Shown: positions 41,815-51,334 of the stretch, in pieces | Layout of the letters: every line of letters begins with the position of its first letter | Position numbering within the stretch: position 1 is the stretch's first letter | Source: Pandoraea sputorum | Lineage (GTDB): Bacteria > Pseudomonadota > Gammaproteobacteria > Burkholderiales > Burkholderiaceae | Length of the DNA stretch: 64,000 nt | NCBI RefSeq assembly: GCF_000814845.2 | Contig: NZ_CP010431.2 | Coordinates: 1,860,001 to 1,924,000 of the forward strand | Direction of reading: 5' to 3' | Position numbers and translations under genes: made by a program | Notes under the pieces: generated by a model | What the model saw: only the letters and a program-made list of their open reading frames with translations | The model's database searches: none | Told to the model about the DNA's origin: nothing

Positions 41815-42705
41815 TCAGTCGGCCAGCAGCTCGACCATGCGCTCCTTCGTGTAGTCGACGAACGCCTGCGCGAGCCGTGAGGGCGGATGCTGCGTGGACG
41901 TGACCAGCGAGAAGCCGGACATGACGACCGGCTCGAACGGTTTGACCAGCACCCGACCGGCCGCGTAGCGCGCGGTGACCTGATCGATGATCGCCACCCC
42001 GGCGCCATGCTGGACCAGCACGCATATCGCTGCGGACAACTGGGACTCTGCGCTCATCACCCGATCGATCTGCCGTTCGGCAAAGAGCCGGTCGATGTAC
42101 ATCCGGTTATCGAATTCCTTCGGATAGGAAATGAAGGATTCGTCGCGCAGGTCTTCCGGGCGAATCACGTCTCGGTCGGCGAGACGATGGCCCAGCGGCA
42201 GGATGCAGCGCATGGGGGCGCGATACAGTGTCTCGACGTTGGCCCCCGCATGCGTGAGCGGGTGCGCGATGAAGCCCACATCGCAACGACGCCCGACCAC
42301 CATGTCCACCACGATGCTCGACGCGTGAATCAGCAGCGTTGTGCTCACGCCCGGATGTTCGCGCATGAAGCCCGTCAGCGTGGTGGGCAAAAACTCCAGC
42401 GCCAGCGCGGGCGCACCTGCGATGTGCAGCGAGCCGCGTCGCAGCGATTTGATCTGCTCGGCGGTCTGCGCGATGCGGTCGATGCCCGCAAACGAGCGCT
42501 CCACTTCCTCGAACAACACCATCGCCTCGGGCGTCGGATTCAGTCGGCCGTTGCTCCGGTCGAATAAGGAAAACCCTACGTCGGCTTCCAGATCGTTGAT
42601 CAACCGCGTGACGGCCGGTTGCGAGATGTGGAGCATGTCCGCCGCGCGAGTGACCGTCTGACGCAGGATCAGCGCGCGAAAGGCTTCCAACTGCCGGATC
42701 TTCAT
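41815..42705 (-). CDS. LysR-type regulator of the opine-oxidase-like operon
   Basis: The 296-residue protein begins with a LysR helix-turn-helix (MKIRQLEAFRALILRQTVTR, then LHISQPAVTRLINDLEADVG) and has a periplasmic-binding-protein-like effector domain. The N-terminus resembles the NocR/OccR branch that controls opine catabolism. ATG 42705 has GGAGAC 9 bases upstream. It is divergent from the ABC importer operon, the classic LysR arrangement, so it likely activates that operon when the imported compound is present. Confidence 0.87.
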   Translation of the reverse strand: MKIRQLEAFRALILRQTVTRAADMLHISQPAVTRLINDLEADVGFSLFDRSNGRLNPTPEAMVLFEEVERSFAGIDRIAQTAEQIKSLRRGSLHIAGAPALALEFLPTTLTGFMREHPGVSTTLLIHASSIVVDMVVGRRCDVGFIAHPLTHAGANVETLYRAPMRCILPLGHRLADRDVIRPEDLRDESFISYPKEFDNRMYIDRLFAERQIDRVMSAESQLSAAICVLVQHGAGVAIIDQVTARYAAGRVLVKPFEPVVMSGFSLVTSTQHPPSRLAQAFVDYTKERMVELLAD

Positions 42706-42725
42706 CGAAGCTTGTCTCCGCTCCC

Positions 42726-42744
42726 CCATAACATTTGCGTATGG
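42726..42744. promoter_or_regulatory. candidate LysR operator
   Basis: CCATA-N9-TATGG is a perfect inverted repeat in the 171-base divergent region, just upstream of the LysR start, where an autoregulatory site is expected. A second CATAAC repeat pair lies nearer the importer gene (about 42836-42851). Confidence 0.4.
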
Positions 42745-42876
42745 CGGAGCAAAAAAATGTGATTTGACCGTGCGTGTGTCGAAAATGACCCTACGAAAAC
42801 CACGCAATAGTTTCATTTTTTTCGTAATGCCGAGCCATAACATCACATAACACTGCATCACGCAAGGAGCTTCCCG

Positions 42877-43941
42877 ATGAAGACTGTCGTCCCCCAAACG
42901 CTTCGCAAGCTTGGCCGTGCCGCCGCGATTTCTGTCGGTGCGGGATTGGTTTTTGGTGCTTCCGCCGCGCATGCCGATACGACGCTGTATGTCGGCGCGT
43001 ACGGTGGTTCGTTCGAACAGATGCTGAAGAAAGACGTCATTCCCGGCTTCGAACGGGCCAACCCGGGCACCAAGGTTGTGATCGTGCCGGGCGACTCGAC
43101 GACGACGCTCGCGAAGCTTCAGGCGCAAAAGGGCAAGGCTGGCATGGACGTGGTCTTCCTCGACGACGGCCCGATGTATCAGGCCATCCAGATGGGCTTT
43201 TGCGGCAAGCTCGCCGACGCGCCGGTCTATCAGGATCTCTATGACATCGCGAAGTTCAAGAGCGGCAACGCCGTGGCGGCCGGTCTGATCGCGACCGGCA
43301 TCGCTTACAACACGCGTCTGTTCCAGTCGAAGGGATGGCCCGCACCGACGTCGTGGAAGGAACTCTCCGACCCGAAGTACAAGGGCAAGCTCGTGATGCC
43401 GAGCATCAAGAACACGTACGGTCTGCACGCGCTACTCGTCGAGTCGAAGCTTAACGGCGGCAGCGACAGCAACATCGATCCGGGCTTCAAGGAGATGGAG
43501 AAGATCGCGCCGAACGTGCTGTCGTTCGACCCGTCGCCGGGCAAGATCGCCGAGCTGTTCCAGGCCGACGAAGTCGCGCTGGCCGTATGGGGTAATGGCC
43601 GTGTGCAGGCGCTGCGTCAGCAGGGCATTCCGGTCGAATTCGTTTATCCGAAGGACGGCGCGGTGGCGTTAGGCATGGGCATGTGCGCGGTCGACAAGTC
43701 GGCTAACGATGCGCTCGCGCAGAAGTTCATCCAGATGATTCTCTCGCCGCAGACGCAGGCCGTGCTGGCTGAAAGCCAGGGCGTGGCACCGTCCAACAAG
43801 AAGACCCAGTTGTCGATGGCGGTCGCCGCGCGCGTACCGTCGCCCGCACAGATCGACAAGCTCGTGCGCGTCGACTGGGATGTCGTGAACGCCAAGCGTG
43901 CCGAATGGACGCAGCGCTGGAATCGTCAGATCGAGCGCTAA
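42877..43941 (+). CDS. ABC importer substrate-binding protein (PotF/PotD-like)
   Basis: The 354-residue protein has a signal peptide (cleavage near AHA, about residue 31) and the fold of spermidine/putrescine-type binding proteins, starting TTLYVGAYGGSFEQMLKKDV and containing GKAGMDVVFLDDGPMYQA. An AAGGAG lies upstream of the ATG. It captures the substrate in the periplasm. Family members bind polyamines, opines and other cationic or amino-acid-like compounds; the oxidase genes downstream suggest an N-substituted amino acid. Confidence 0.87.
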   Translation: MKTVVPQTLRKLGRAAAISVGAGLVFGASAAHADTTLYVGAYGGSFEQMLKKDVIPGFERANPGTKVVIVPGDSTTTLAKLQAQKGKAGMDVVFLDDGPMYQAIQMGFCGKLADAPVYQDLYDIAKFKSGNAVAAGLIATGIAYNTRLFQSKGWPAPTSWKELSDPKYKGKLVMPSIKNTYGLHALLVESKLNGGSDSNIDPGFKEMEKIAPNVLSFDPSPGKIAELFQADEVALAVWGNGRVQALRQQGIPVEFVYPKDGAVALGMGMCAVDKSANDALAQKFIQMILSPQTQAVLAESQGVAPSNKKTQLSMAVAARVPSPAQIDKLVRVDWDVVNAKRAEWTQRWNRQIER

Positions 43942-43989
43942 GCGATTAAGTGAATCCGGACGTTGAGCGGCAAGGAGAACACAAGCGAC

Positions 43990-45075
43990 ATGAGCACCAG
44001 CACCCCTTACTTACGCGTTGAAAATCTCGGCAAGCGCTTTGGCGACACGGTGGCGGTCGAGGGCGTCGATCTCTCGATTGCGCAGGGCGAGTTCATCTCC
44101 CTGCTCGGCCCGTCGGGCTGCGGCAAGACCACCACGTTGCAGATGATTGCCGGTTTCGTCGCCCCGACGTCCGGCCGGATTCTGCTCGAAGGCCGCGACC
44201 TCACGCCCGTGCCGCCGGAGAAGCGCGGGCTGGGCATCGTCTTCCAGAGCTACGCACTGTTTCCGCACATGACGGTGGCGCAGAACGTGGCGTTCGGTCT
44301 GGACATGCGACGGGTGGATGCCGCTGAAAAGCAGCGCCGCGTGAAGGACGCGCTGGAACTGGTGCACCTCGGGGCACATGCGCAACGCTATCCGCGCGAA
44401 CTCTCGGGCGGACAGCGTCAGCGCGTGGCGCTCGCGCGGGCGATGGTCATTGCACCGCCCGTGCTGCTGCTCGACGAACCGCTCTCGAATCTGGACGCCA
44501 AGTTGCGCGAACAGATGCAAGACGAGTTGCGTTCGATTCAGCGCAAGGTCGGCACAACAACGATCATGGTCACGCACGATCAGGCCGAAGCGCTCGCGAT
44601 CAGCGATCGCGTGGTGTTGCTCAACGCGGGGCGTGTGGTTCGCATCGACACGCCACACGAAGTGTATGAAGACCCACGCGCGACGTTCGCTGCGAACTTC
44701 ATCGGGCAGACCAATCTCATCACCGGTCAGCTTGATGTGCGCGGTGGCGTGGCGCTGCTGGAAGTGCAGGGACTGCGGCTGGTGGTGTCGCCTGCGCAGG
44801 CCGGACTGGCGTCGCCGGAGGCGGCGAATTCAGCGGTCACGTTCTGTCTGCGTCCCGAGCGGATCCGGCTGACGTCGGCGACCGCCGGGCGCGTGCCGGG
44901 ACGTGTCGCGCAGCGCAGCTTTCATGGCAACCACTGGGTTCTCACCGTCTCGACCGCGCTGGGAGAGTTGCGCGTGCTCGTGTCGAACGACGGCGCGGTT
45001 GCGGCCAACGACGGTGACGCCGTCGGTCTCGACTGGGCCGACGATGCGCTGCGTCTCGTGCAGGAGAGCGCATGA
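43990..45075 (+). CDS. ABC importer ATP-binding protein (PotA-like)
   Basis: The 361-residue protein has Walker A GPSGCGKTTTLQMIAG, Q-loop VFQSYALFPHMTV, signature LSGGQRQRVALARAM, Walker B LLLDEPLSNLD and the switch MVTHDQAEA. A C-terminal TOBE domain starts around residue 280. It energises the importer. ATG 43990 was chosen; a TTG at 43963 would add nine residues. It overlaps the permease by four bases. Confidence 0.9.
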   Translation: MSTSTPYLRVENLGKRFGDTVAVEGVDLSIAQGEFISLLGPSGCGKTTTLQMIAGFVAPTSGRILLEGRDLTPVPPEKRGLGIVFQSYALFPHMTVAQNVAFGLDMRRVDAAEKQRRVKDALELVHLGAHAQRYPRELSGGQRQRVALARAMVIAPPVLLLDEPLSNLDAKLREQMQDELRSIQRKVGTTTIMVTHDQAEALAISDRVVLLNAGRVVRIDTPHEVYEDPRATFAANFIGQTNLITGQLDVRGGVALLEVQGLRLVVSPAQAGLASPEAANSAVTFCLRPERIRLTSATAGRVPGRVAQRSFHGNHWVLTVSTALGELRVLVSNDGAVAANDGDAVGLDWADDALRLVQESA

Positions 45076-46010
45076 ACGCCGCAACGTCTACGCCACCGGG
45101 TGTGCCGAGCGTGGCGACGGCAAAGCCCACGGCATCGGTATCGCCCGAGGTCGCCGCTCAGCGTCGCTCGGCATGGACGCTGGTCGCGCCTGCGACGCTT
45201 TACTTCCTCGTACTGCTGGCTGTGCCGCTCGTGCTGACGTTCGTCCTGAGTCTGCACGGTTTCGACCCGAATTCGGGCGGCATTCTGCCGACGGTGTCGT
45301 TGCAGCATTACGTCGACATTCTCACGGACAGCTACTTCTACGAGATCTTCCTGCGCACCTTGCTGCTGTCGGTCGGCGTGACGTTGCTGTGCGTGCTGAT
45401 CGGCGTGCCTGAGGCCTACTTTCTGTTCCGCATGCGCGATCCGTGGCGCTCGCTGTGTCTGGTGCTCGTGCTCGGTCCGCTGCTGATCTCGGTCGTCGTG
45501 CGCACGCTCGGCTGGTCGATTCTGCTCGGCCGGGAAGGGCTGATCAATGCCGTGCTCACGAAGCTCGGCCTCATCGATCATCCGTTGCAGATGCTGTTCA
45601 CGATGGGCGCAGTGACGGTGGCGCTGGTGCATGTCCTCGTGCCGTTGCTGGTGCTGTCGGTGTGGACGTCGCTCACGCGGCTGGACCCCGCTGTGGCGCA
45701 TGCGGCCCGCTCGCTCGGTGCAGGTCGCGCGACGGTGATGTGGCGTGTGGTGCTGCCGCAGATCACGCCGGGCATTCTCTCGGGCAGCCTGATCGTGTTC
45801 GCGCTCACTGCGAGTGCCTTCGCGACACCGGCGCTCATCGGCGGTCGTCGTCTGAAAGTCGTGGCGACCACGGCGTACGACGAATTCCTCGGCACGCTGA
45901 ACTGGCCGCTGGGCGCGGCGATTGCGATCGTACTGCTGATCGTCAACGTGCTCATCATCAGCGGATACAACCGCGCCCTTGAGAAGCGCTTCACGCGCCG
46001 TCTCGGCTGA
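45072..46010 (+). CDS. ABC importer permease (PotB-like)
   Basis: The 312-residue protein has six predicted membrane helices and the permease EAA-type loop (HAARSLGAGRATVMWRVVLP). The ~30-residue N-terminus is polar. It forms one half of the channel and is translationally coupled to the ATP-binding gene (ATGA). Confidence 0.88.
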   Translation: MNAATSTPPGVPSVATAKPTASVSPEVAAQRRSAWTLVAPATLYFLVLLAVPLVLTFVLSLHGFDPNSGGILPTVSLQHYVDILTDSYFYEIFLRTLLLSVGVTLLCVLIGVPEAYFLFRMRDPWRSLCLVLVLGPLLISVVVRTLGWSILLGREGLINAVLTKLGLIDHPLQMLFTMGAVTVALVHVLVPLLVLSVWTSLTRLDPAVAHAARSLGAGRATVMWRVVLPQITPGILSGSLIVFALTASAFATPALIGGRRLKVVATTAYDEFLGTLNWPLGAAIAIVLLIVNVLIISGYNRALEKRFTRRLG

Positions 46011-46024
46011 CGGGAGACCATCAC

Positions 46025-46840
46025 ATGAATCAGCTCGATTCTCAGTACGATCGCAATGGCGCGGGCGCGCTGGCGTTCCACGTGCTGTTTCTCGTCTTTA
46101 TCCTCGCGCCGCTGGTCGTCGTGTGTCTGGTGGCGTTCACGCCGGATAACTTCCTCTCGATTCCGACGAAGCACTTCTCGCTGCGCTGGTTCGAATCGCT
46201 CATGAGCGACGAGGACTTTCAGTCGGCGTTGCGCACGAGTCTGTGGCTGGGGGTGATGTCGGCCACGGTGTCGACGGCGCTTGCGGTGCCCACCGCCATG
46301 GGGCTGGCGCGATACCGGTTTCCCGGGCGCGATGCAATCAACTCGTTCTTGCTCTCGCCGCTGATGATCCCGCCGGTGGTGCTGGGTATCGCATTCCTGC
46401 GTCTGTTCACGTTGCTCGATATGGGCGGCTCGTTCGAGAGTCTGGTCGCGTGCCACGCGTTGCTGATCTTCCCGTACGCGCTGCGCCTGATCATGGCAGC
46501 GCTCGTCGGGCAGGCAGACGAAGGTGAGCGTGCTGCGCGCTCGCTGGGCGCAGGGCGCTGGACGACATTCCGTCGCATCACGCTGCCCGCGATTTTGCCA
46601 GGCGTGGCGGGTGGCTGGGTGCTGGCGTTCATCAACAGTTTCGACGAACTGACGGCCACGATTTTCGTCACGTCTCCGGAGACGATCACGTTGCCCGTGC
46701 GCATCTACATGAATATGAGCGAGACGGTCGATCCGAGCGTCGCCGCGATTTCAACGTTGCTCATCGGCGTGACGCTGGCGGTCATGCTGATCCTCGACCG
46801 CATCTACGGATTGAACAAGGTTCTGGTTGGAAATCACTAA
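46025..46840 (+). CDS. ABC importer permease (PotC-like)
   Basis: The 271-residue protein has six predicted helices and the EAA loop ERAARSLGAGRWTTFRRITL. It forms the second half of the channel. Only four bases separate its stop from the first oxidase gene, so import and oxidation are one transcript. Confidence 0.88.
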   Translation: MNQLDSQYDRNGAGALAFHVLFLVFILAPLVVVCLVAFTPDNFLSIPTKHFSLRWFESLMSDEDFQSALRTSLWLGVMSATVSTALAVPTAMGLARYRFPGRDAINSFLLSPLMIPPVVLGIAFLRLFTLLDMGGSFESLVACHALLIFPYALRLIMAALVGQADEGERAARSLGAGRWTTFRRITLPAILPGVAGGWVLAFINSFDELTATIFVTSPETITLPVRIYMNMSETVDPSVAAISTLLIGVTLAVMLILDRIYGLNKVLVGNH

Positions 46841-46843
46841 AAC

Positions 46844-47947
46844 ATGCAAAAGACATACGATATCGCCGTCATCGGCGGTGGCCTCGTCGGCATGGCAATC
46901 GCCTACGGGCTTGCCAAGCGCGGACAACGCGTCGTCGTTTGCGATGGCGAAGACAACTCGCTGAGGGCCGCGCGCGGCAATTTCGGGTTGGTCTGGGTAC
47001 AGGGCAAGGGAGGCACCTGCACCAACTATGCGCGCTGGTCACTGCACTCGGCGAACACCTGGCAGGGGATGGCCGACGAGCTGTTCGCGCGTACCGGCGT
47101 GGACGTCGGCTTTCAGCGCCCCGGCGGTTTCAACATCGCGCAGACGGCCGAGGAACTGGCCGTCAAAGTCGAGAGCATGCGCAAGCTCAAGGAAGCCGAG
47201 CCCGCGCTGGTCTATGAGGTGCTCGATCACCATGCGCTGGCCGAACGTCTGCCCGCCATCGGCCCCGACGTGTTTGGTGCGATCTATTCACCGAACGACG
47301 GGCACGTGAGCCCGCTGTACACACTGCGCGCGCTGTTCGCTGCGTTCGAACAGGCGGGCGGCGAGTACGCGCCGAACCTGCGGGTGACGGACATCCGTCA
47401 ACTGGGCAGCGGTGCGTTTCGCGTAAGCATGGGCGATACGTCGTTCGAAGCGGGGCGCGTCGTGCTTGCCGCAGGGCTGGGCAATCGCGACCTCGCGCCG
47501 ATGGTGGGGCTGAGCGCGCCGGTCAAGCCGCTGCGTGGTCAGATCATCGTGACGGAGCGGGTTAAGCCGTTTCTCGACTATCCGACGATCTATGTACGTC
47601 AGACCGTCGAAGGCTCGGTCATGCTCGGCGACTCGGCGGAGGACGTCGGCTTCAACGACGGTGTGACGCCGGATGTGCTCGCCGACATCGCGCGACGTGG
47701 CATTGCGCCGTTCCCCATTCTCAAAAATGTGCGCGTCGTGCGCGCATGGGGCGCGTTGCGCGTGATGACGGGCGACGGCCTGCCGATCTACGAAGCCTCG
47801 GAGTCTTGCCCTGGCGCATTTCTCGCGACTTGCCACAGCGGCGTGACGCTGGCCGCCGCTCACTGTGAAACCATCGCGCCGTGGATTCTCGGCGCTGAAC
47901 GCCCTGCGCTTCTGGACCATTTCTATGCCAAACGTTTCGCTGCTTAA
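46844..47947 (+). CDS. FAD-dependent oxidoreductase, opine-oxidase beta-subunit-like
   Basis: The 367-residue protein belongs to the D-amino-acid oxidase (DAO) family. It has the N-terminal FAD motif IAVIGGGLVGMAIAYGLAKR, the RPGGFNIAQT segment, the central PLRGQIIVTERVKPF region and a C-terminal GVTLAAAHCETIAPWIL. It resembles the small flavin subunit of octopine/nopaline oxidases and of hydrogen cyanide synthase HcnC or D-hydroxyproline dehydrogenase. It would oxidise the C-N bond of an N-substituted or D-amino acid to an imine. Confidence 0.85.
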   Translation: MQKTYDIAVIGGGLVGMAIAYGLAKRGQRVVVCDGEDNSLRAARGNFGLVWVQGKGGTCTNYARWSLHSANTWQGMADELFARTGVDVGFQRPGGFNIAQTAEELAVKVESMRKLKEAEPALVYEVLDHHALAERLPAIGPDVFGAIYSPNDGHVSPLYTLRALFAAFEQAGGEYAPNLRVTDIRQLGSGAFRVSMGDTSFEAGRVVLAAGLGNRDLAPMVGLSAPVKPLRGQIIVTERVKPFLDYPTIYVRQTVEGSVMLGDSAEDVGFNDGVTPDVLADIARRGIAPFPILKNVRVVRAWGALRVMTGDGLPIYEASESCPGAFLATCHSGVTLAAAHCETIAPWILGAERPALLDHFYAKRFAA

Positions 47948-48233
47948 GTCGCTGGCGCGCAAGGATGGCGCGACGGTGCGGATGTTCATCGACGACATGC
48001 CGGTCGATGTGCCGACGGATATGAACGTCGCGGCCGCCTTGCTCTTCTCGGGCGTGACGGCGTGCCGCACGACGCCCGTGACGGGCAGCGAGCGCGCACC
48101 GTTCTGCATGATGGGTGTGTGCTTCGATTGTCTCGTGGAGATCGACGGTGTTCCGAACCGGCAGGGCTGCATGACGCCCGTGCGCGAGGGGATGCAAGTG
48201 CGTCGCATGGATGGCGCAAGGAGTGTGGCATGA
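47925..48233 (+). CDS. small [2Fe-2S] subunit of the oxidase
   Basis: The 102-residue protein is a 2Fe-2S ferredoxin-like domain with cysteines in VTACRTTPV, PFCMMGVCFDCLVE and RQGCMTP. It is the HcnA/OoxX-type third subunit that passes electrons between the two larger subunits. It overlaps the flavin subunit gene by 23 bases, and its start (MPNVSLLKSL) was chosen because further in-frame codons lie inside that gene without similarity. The frame ends ATGA with the next gene. Confidence 0.85.
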   Translation: MPNVSLLKSLARKDGATVRMFIDDMPVDVPTDMNVAAALLFSGVTACRTTPVTGSERAPFCMMGVCFDCLVEIDGVPNRQGCMTPVREGMQVRRMDGARSVA

Positions 48234-49663
48234 GTTCGATGCGTGTGGATTTACTGGTCGTTGGCGCCGGTCCTGCGGGACTCGCGGCGGCGCTTGAAGC
48301 GAAGCGTCATGGCCTGACGCCGCTCGTCGTCGACGAAAACAGCCTGCCCGGTGGGCAGATTTACCGAAGCGTGAGCCGCTCGCCGCTGGCCGATCCAGGC
48401 GTACTCGGGCCGGACTATCTGCGCGGGCGCGCACTCGTCGATGCCTTCACCGAAGCAGGCATTGCATATTGGCCGCAAACGCTTGCGTGGCAAATCAGCA
48501 CCGACAAGCGTGTCTCCGTCACGCGACAGAGCGCGGGCGGCGGAACGTTGCAGATCGAAGCCGGGGCCATTGTGCTGGCAAGCGGTGCGCAGGAGCGCCC
48601 GTTCCCGATTCCGGGGTGGACGTTGCCCGGCGTGATGGGCGTGGGGGCGGCGCAGACGTTGCTCAAAGCGTCTGCGCTCGTGCCGGACACGCCGATGGTG
48701 CTGGCCGGATGCGGGCCGTTGTTGTATCTGTTCGCGTGGCAATTGATCAACGCCGGTGTGCCGGTGCGCGCAATTCTCGATACCGCCGAGCCGGACGCAC
48801 GCCGTCAGGCGCTGCGTCACGCGGGCGGAGCGTTGCGTGCACCGTCCTACCTGATGAAGGGCCTCAAGCTGCTGCGTGCGATTCGCGCGGCGGGCGTGCA
48901 GCACGTGAAGCATGTGACGTCGCTGCGCGTGCTGGGTGCGACGCAGGCCGAGGCCATCGAATACGTTGTGGACGGCAAGACGCAGCGCATCGATACGGCA
49001 CTGGTGCTGCTGCATCAGGGCGTGATTCCGAACACGCAGGTCACGCGCTCGATCGGTTGCGAACATGAATGGGATGAAGCGCAACTGTGCTGGCGGCCGA
49101 AGACCGACGCATGGGGCGAGACGAGCGTGCCGGGTATTTTCGTGGCGGGCGACGGTGCGGGCATCGGCGGCGCGCTCGCGGCTGAGCCGTCCGGGCGTCT
49201 CGCGGCCACGCAGGCCGCCGCTACGCTCGGCAAACTCGACATGGCGAAGCGCGATTCGCGTGCGCTGTCGCTGCGCCGCGAGCTGGCGTCGCACACATCG
49301 ATTCGGCCGTTCCTCGACGCGCTTTACCGACCGGCGGACGGTTTCCGCGCACCGGCCGATGACAGCACCATCGTGTGCCGTTGCGAGGAGGTGACGGCGG
49401 GCGACGTGCGTCGCATGGCGGGACTGGGTTGCGTCGGGCCAAACCAGACCAAGAGCTTCTCGCGCTGCGGCATGGGCCCGTGTCAGGGCCGATTCTGCGG
49501 CATGACCGTCGCCGAGTTGCTGGCGCAGGCGCAAGGGTGCGCGGTGCCGGAAGTGGGCTACTACCGCATCCGTCCACCGATCAAGCCGGTGACGCTGGGC
49601 GAACTCGCCTCGGCCGTCGACGCCCCTGAATTCCTGAGCGAACGAGCAGGTTTCCCCAAGTAG
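48230..49663 (+). CDS. NAD(P)/FAD oxidoreductase, opine-oxidase alpha-subunit-like
   Basis: The 477-residue protein has an N-terminal FAD site (DLLVVGAGPAGLAAALEAKR), a second dinucleotide fold (about residues 150-300), and a C-terminal [2Fe-2S]-binding module of BFD type with CRCEEVTAGDV and SRCGMGPCQGRFCG. This layout is that of OoxA/NoxA and HcnB. It completes a three-subunit dehydrogenase with the two upstream genes. The physiological electron acceptor is probably the respiratory chain. Confidence 0.87.
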   Translation: MSSMRVDLLVVGAGPAGLAAALEAKRHGLTPLVVDENSLPGGQIYRSVSRSPLADPGVLGPDYLRGRALVDAFTEAGIAYWPQTLAWQISTDKRVSVTRQSAGGGTLQIEAGAIVLASGAQERPFPIPGWTLPGVMGVGAAQTLLKASALVPDTPMVLAGCGPLLYLFAWQLINAGVPVRAILDTAEPDARRQALRHAGGALRAPSYLMKGLKLLRAIRAAGVQHVKHVTSLRVLGATQAEAIEYVVDGKTQRIDTALVLLHQGVIPNTQVTRSIGCEHEWDEAQLCWRPKTDAWGETSVPGIFVAGDGAGIGGALAAEPSGRLAATQAAATLGKLDMAKRDSRALSLRRELASHTSIRPFLDALYRPADGFRAPADDSTIVCRCEEVTAGDVRRMAGLGCVGPNQTKSFSRCGMGPCQGRFCGMTVAELLAQAQGCAVPEVGYYRIRPPIKPVTLGELASAVDAPEFLSERAGFPK

Positions 49664-49732
49664 GCGAGACGGCTCGCGCCGCTCGCCTGCTACTTTTTAT
49701 TCCGGTTCTTATTCTCTTTTGGAGACGAGGTA

Positions 49733-50089
49733 ATGAGCGACATTCAACGCCATCACACGAATGCACGGATGAGCCGTGTCGTGGTGCATAACGGCACGGT
49801 CTACATCGGCGGCCAGACCGCCGATGACCGCAGCCAGGACATCACCGGCCAGACGCAGCAGGTGCTGGCCAAGATCGATGGCTATCTGAAGGACGCCGGT
49901 ATCGACAAATCGCGCCTGCTGTCGGCGCAGGTGTGGCTCAAGGACATCGAGTCGGATTTCGCCGGTATGAACGCTGTGTGGGACGCCTGGACAAGCCCCG
50001 GCAACACGCCGACGCGCGCGACAGTGGAGTCGCGTCTGGCTGCGCCGGACCTGCTCGTCGAAATCGCCGTGATCGCGGCAGCGAATTAA
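49733..50089 (+). CDS. RidA-family reactive imine/enamine deaminase
   Basis: The 118-residue protein has the YjgF/RidA fold: VYIGGQTADDRSQDITGQTQ, an IDKSRLLSAQVWL stretch, and the conserved arginine in PTRATVESRLAAPDLLVEIA. RidA proteins hydrolyse reactive imines from amino acid oxidases and dehydratases. Its place after a C-N-oxidising enzyme fits clearing of the imine product. It is about 70 bases after the alpha subunit gene; a weak hairpin with a T run lies between, so it may be partly separately expressed. Confidence 0.87.
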   Translation: MSDIQRHHTNARMSRVVVHNGTVYIGGQTADDRSQDITGQTQQVLAKIDGYLKDAGIDKSRLLSAQVWLKDIESDFAGMNAVWDAWTSPGNTPTRATVESRLAAPDLLVEIAVIAAAN

Positions 50090-50354
50090 TCTGGATCCTT
50101 TGCTTCGCAGGGCGGGCGGCGGTCTCATGGACTCATGGACTCACGGACGACGACGATCCGTGCCGCCGCCGTCCTAGGCCATCCTGTCGTTTGCGGACGC
50201 CGGAATCTGCGTACCTTTTTGATGGGTTATGTGGCCAACTTTGGGAGAAATATGATTTACGGGCGGGCGCACAGTGCAGGAGACTCCTCGCACCGTTGAT
50301 TCGCGTCTGTCGGGCGTTGTCGGTCGAAGCCGGTAATGCCGCAGCAATCCTTGC

Positions 50355-51305
50355 ATGAGTCGTCCCATTAGTCTGATCGTATTGATGGTGTGGTTGGCGC
50401 TGAGCGTCGTCGGCGCGGCCCTTATCGTCGTGCGCGCCTACGCCGAGGCGCACCCGTCGGCGATGGCCGATTCGCATAATGCGTTGCTACGCGCGTTATC
50501 GGACTTGCCGTGGCTGCCGATCGGCCTTGGGAACGCGGTCGTCGTGCTGGCCGTTCTGGCGATGTTGGGCGTGCGACGCCTTCGTCACGCATACGAGCGC
50601 GAACTCACGCGCGCGCGACTGGACCGGTTCACTGACCTCGATACGTTCGGCGAGATGGCGGCCGGTCTTGCGCACGAACTCAACCAGCCTTTGATGGCGA
50701 TCGTCTCGAATGTGCGCTTCGCCGAGCGACTGCTCGACGTGCCGGAGGAGCGCAACAACGTGCGCGTGGCACTGCAAACCAGTGCCGCGCAGGCCAAGCG
50801 CGCCGCTCGGATCATCGAGCGGCTGCGCACAACCGTTGGATCGCATGGCGCAGACGCGCCTCAGGCGTTTGATCCCGGCGCGACCGTACTCGGGCTATTC
50901 GCGCTGTTTCGGGGCGAACCGGATCGTGCGCCGATTCGGTTCGAATGGCACGACGAGGCGCCGGGCGCTCGCCCGATGGCCGATCAGGCGGCCATCGAGC
51001 AGATTCTTCATAACCTGATTCAGAACGCATGCGATTCGGTCACCGGTCTCGACTGCCCGCATATCCAGGTGTTCGGTGAACGACACGGGCGCCGCTATCG
51101 ATTTCGTGTCGTCGACAATGGCCCGGGCATCGACGGCATCATCATGTCGAAAGTCTTCGATCCCTTCTTCACCACGCGATTGCAAGGGCTAGGTCTCGGC
51201 CTGCCACTGTGCCAGACGCTCACGCACCGTCAGAACGGCAAGCTCACGCTTGCCAATCTGCCCTCGGGCGGTGCCGAAGCGGCGCTATGGTTGCCGCTGG
51301 CGTAG
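50355..51305 (+). CDS. sensor histidine kinase with two membrane helices
   Basis: The 316-residue protein has two helices (about residues 6-26 and 54-73) around a short periplasmic loop of ~25 residues. A dimerisation domain carries the phosphoacceptor histidine in AAGLAHELNQPLMAI, and the kinase domain has N box QNACDS, G1 DNGPGIDG, F box FDPFFTTR and G2 GLGLGLPLC. It has no PAS domain. The tiny periplasmic loop suggests that it senses something in or at the membrane. It is followed by a FixJ-type regulator gene. Confidence 0.87.
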   Translation: MSRPISLIVLMVWLALSVVGAALIVVRAYAEAHPSAMADSHNALLRALSDLPWLPIGLGNAVVVLAVLAMLGVRRLRHAYERELTRARLDRFTDLDTFGEMAAGLAHELNQPLMAIVSNVRFAERLLDVPEERNNVRVALQTSAAQAKRAARIIERLRTTVGSHGADAPQAFDPGATVLGLFALFRGEPDRAPIRFEWHDEAPGARPMADQAAIEQILHNLIQNACDSVTGLDCPHIQVFGERHGRRYRFRVVDNGPGIDGIIMSKVFDPFFTTRLQGLGLGLPLCQTLTHRQNGKLTLANLPSGGAEAALWLPLA

Positions 51306-51334
51306 GGGCGCATGAGCATCGTAGCGGCTGTCTC

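Noticed and set aside
49662..49700. hairpin with T-rich tail between the oxidase alpha subunit and RidA genes
   Set aside because: The stem is short with a long loop and the T run is six bases away; too weak to call a terminator.
50090..50354. possible RNA gene in the gap before the sensor kinase
   Set aside because: Short repeats such as CATGGACT occur, but no stable conserved fold or promoter-terminator pair was recognisable.
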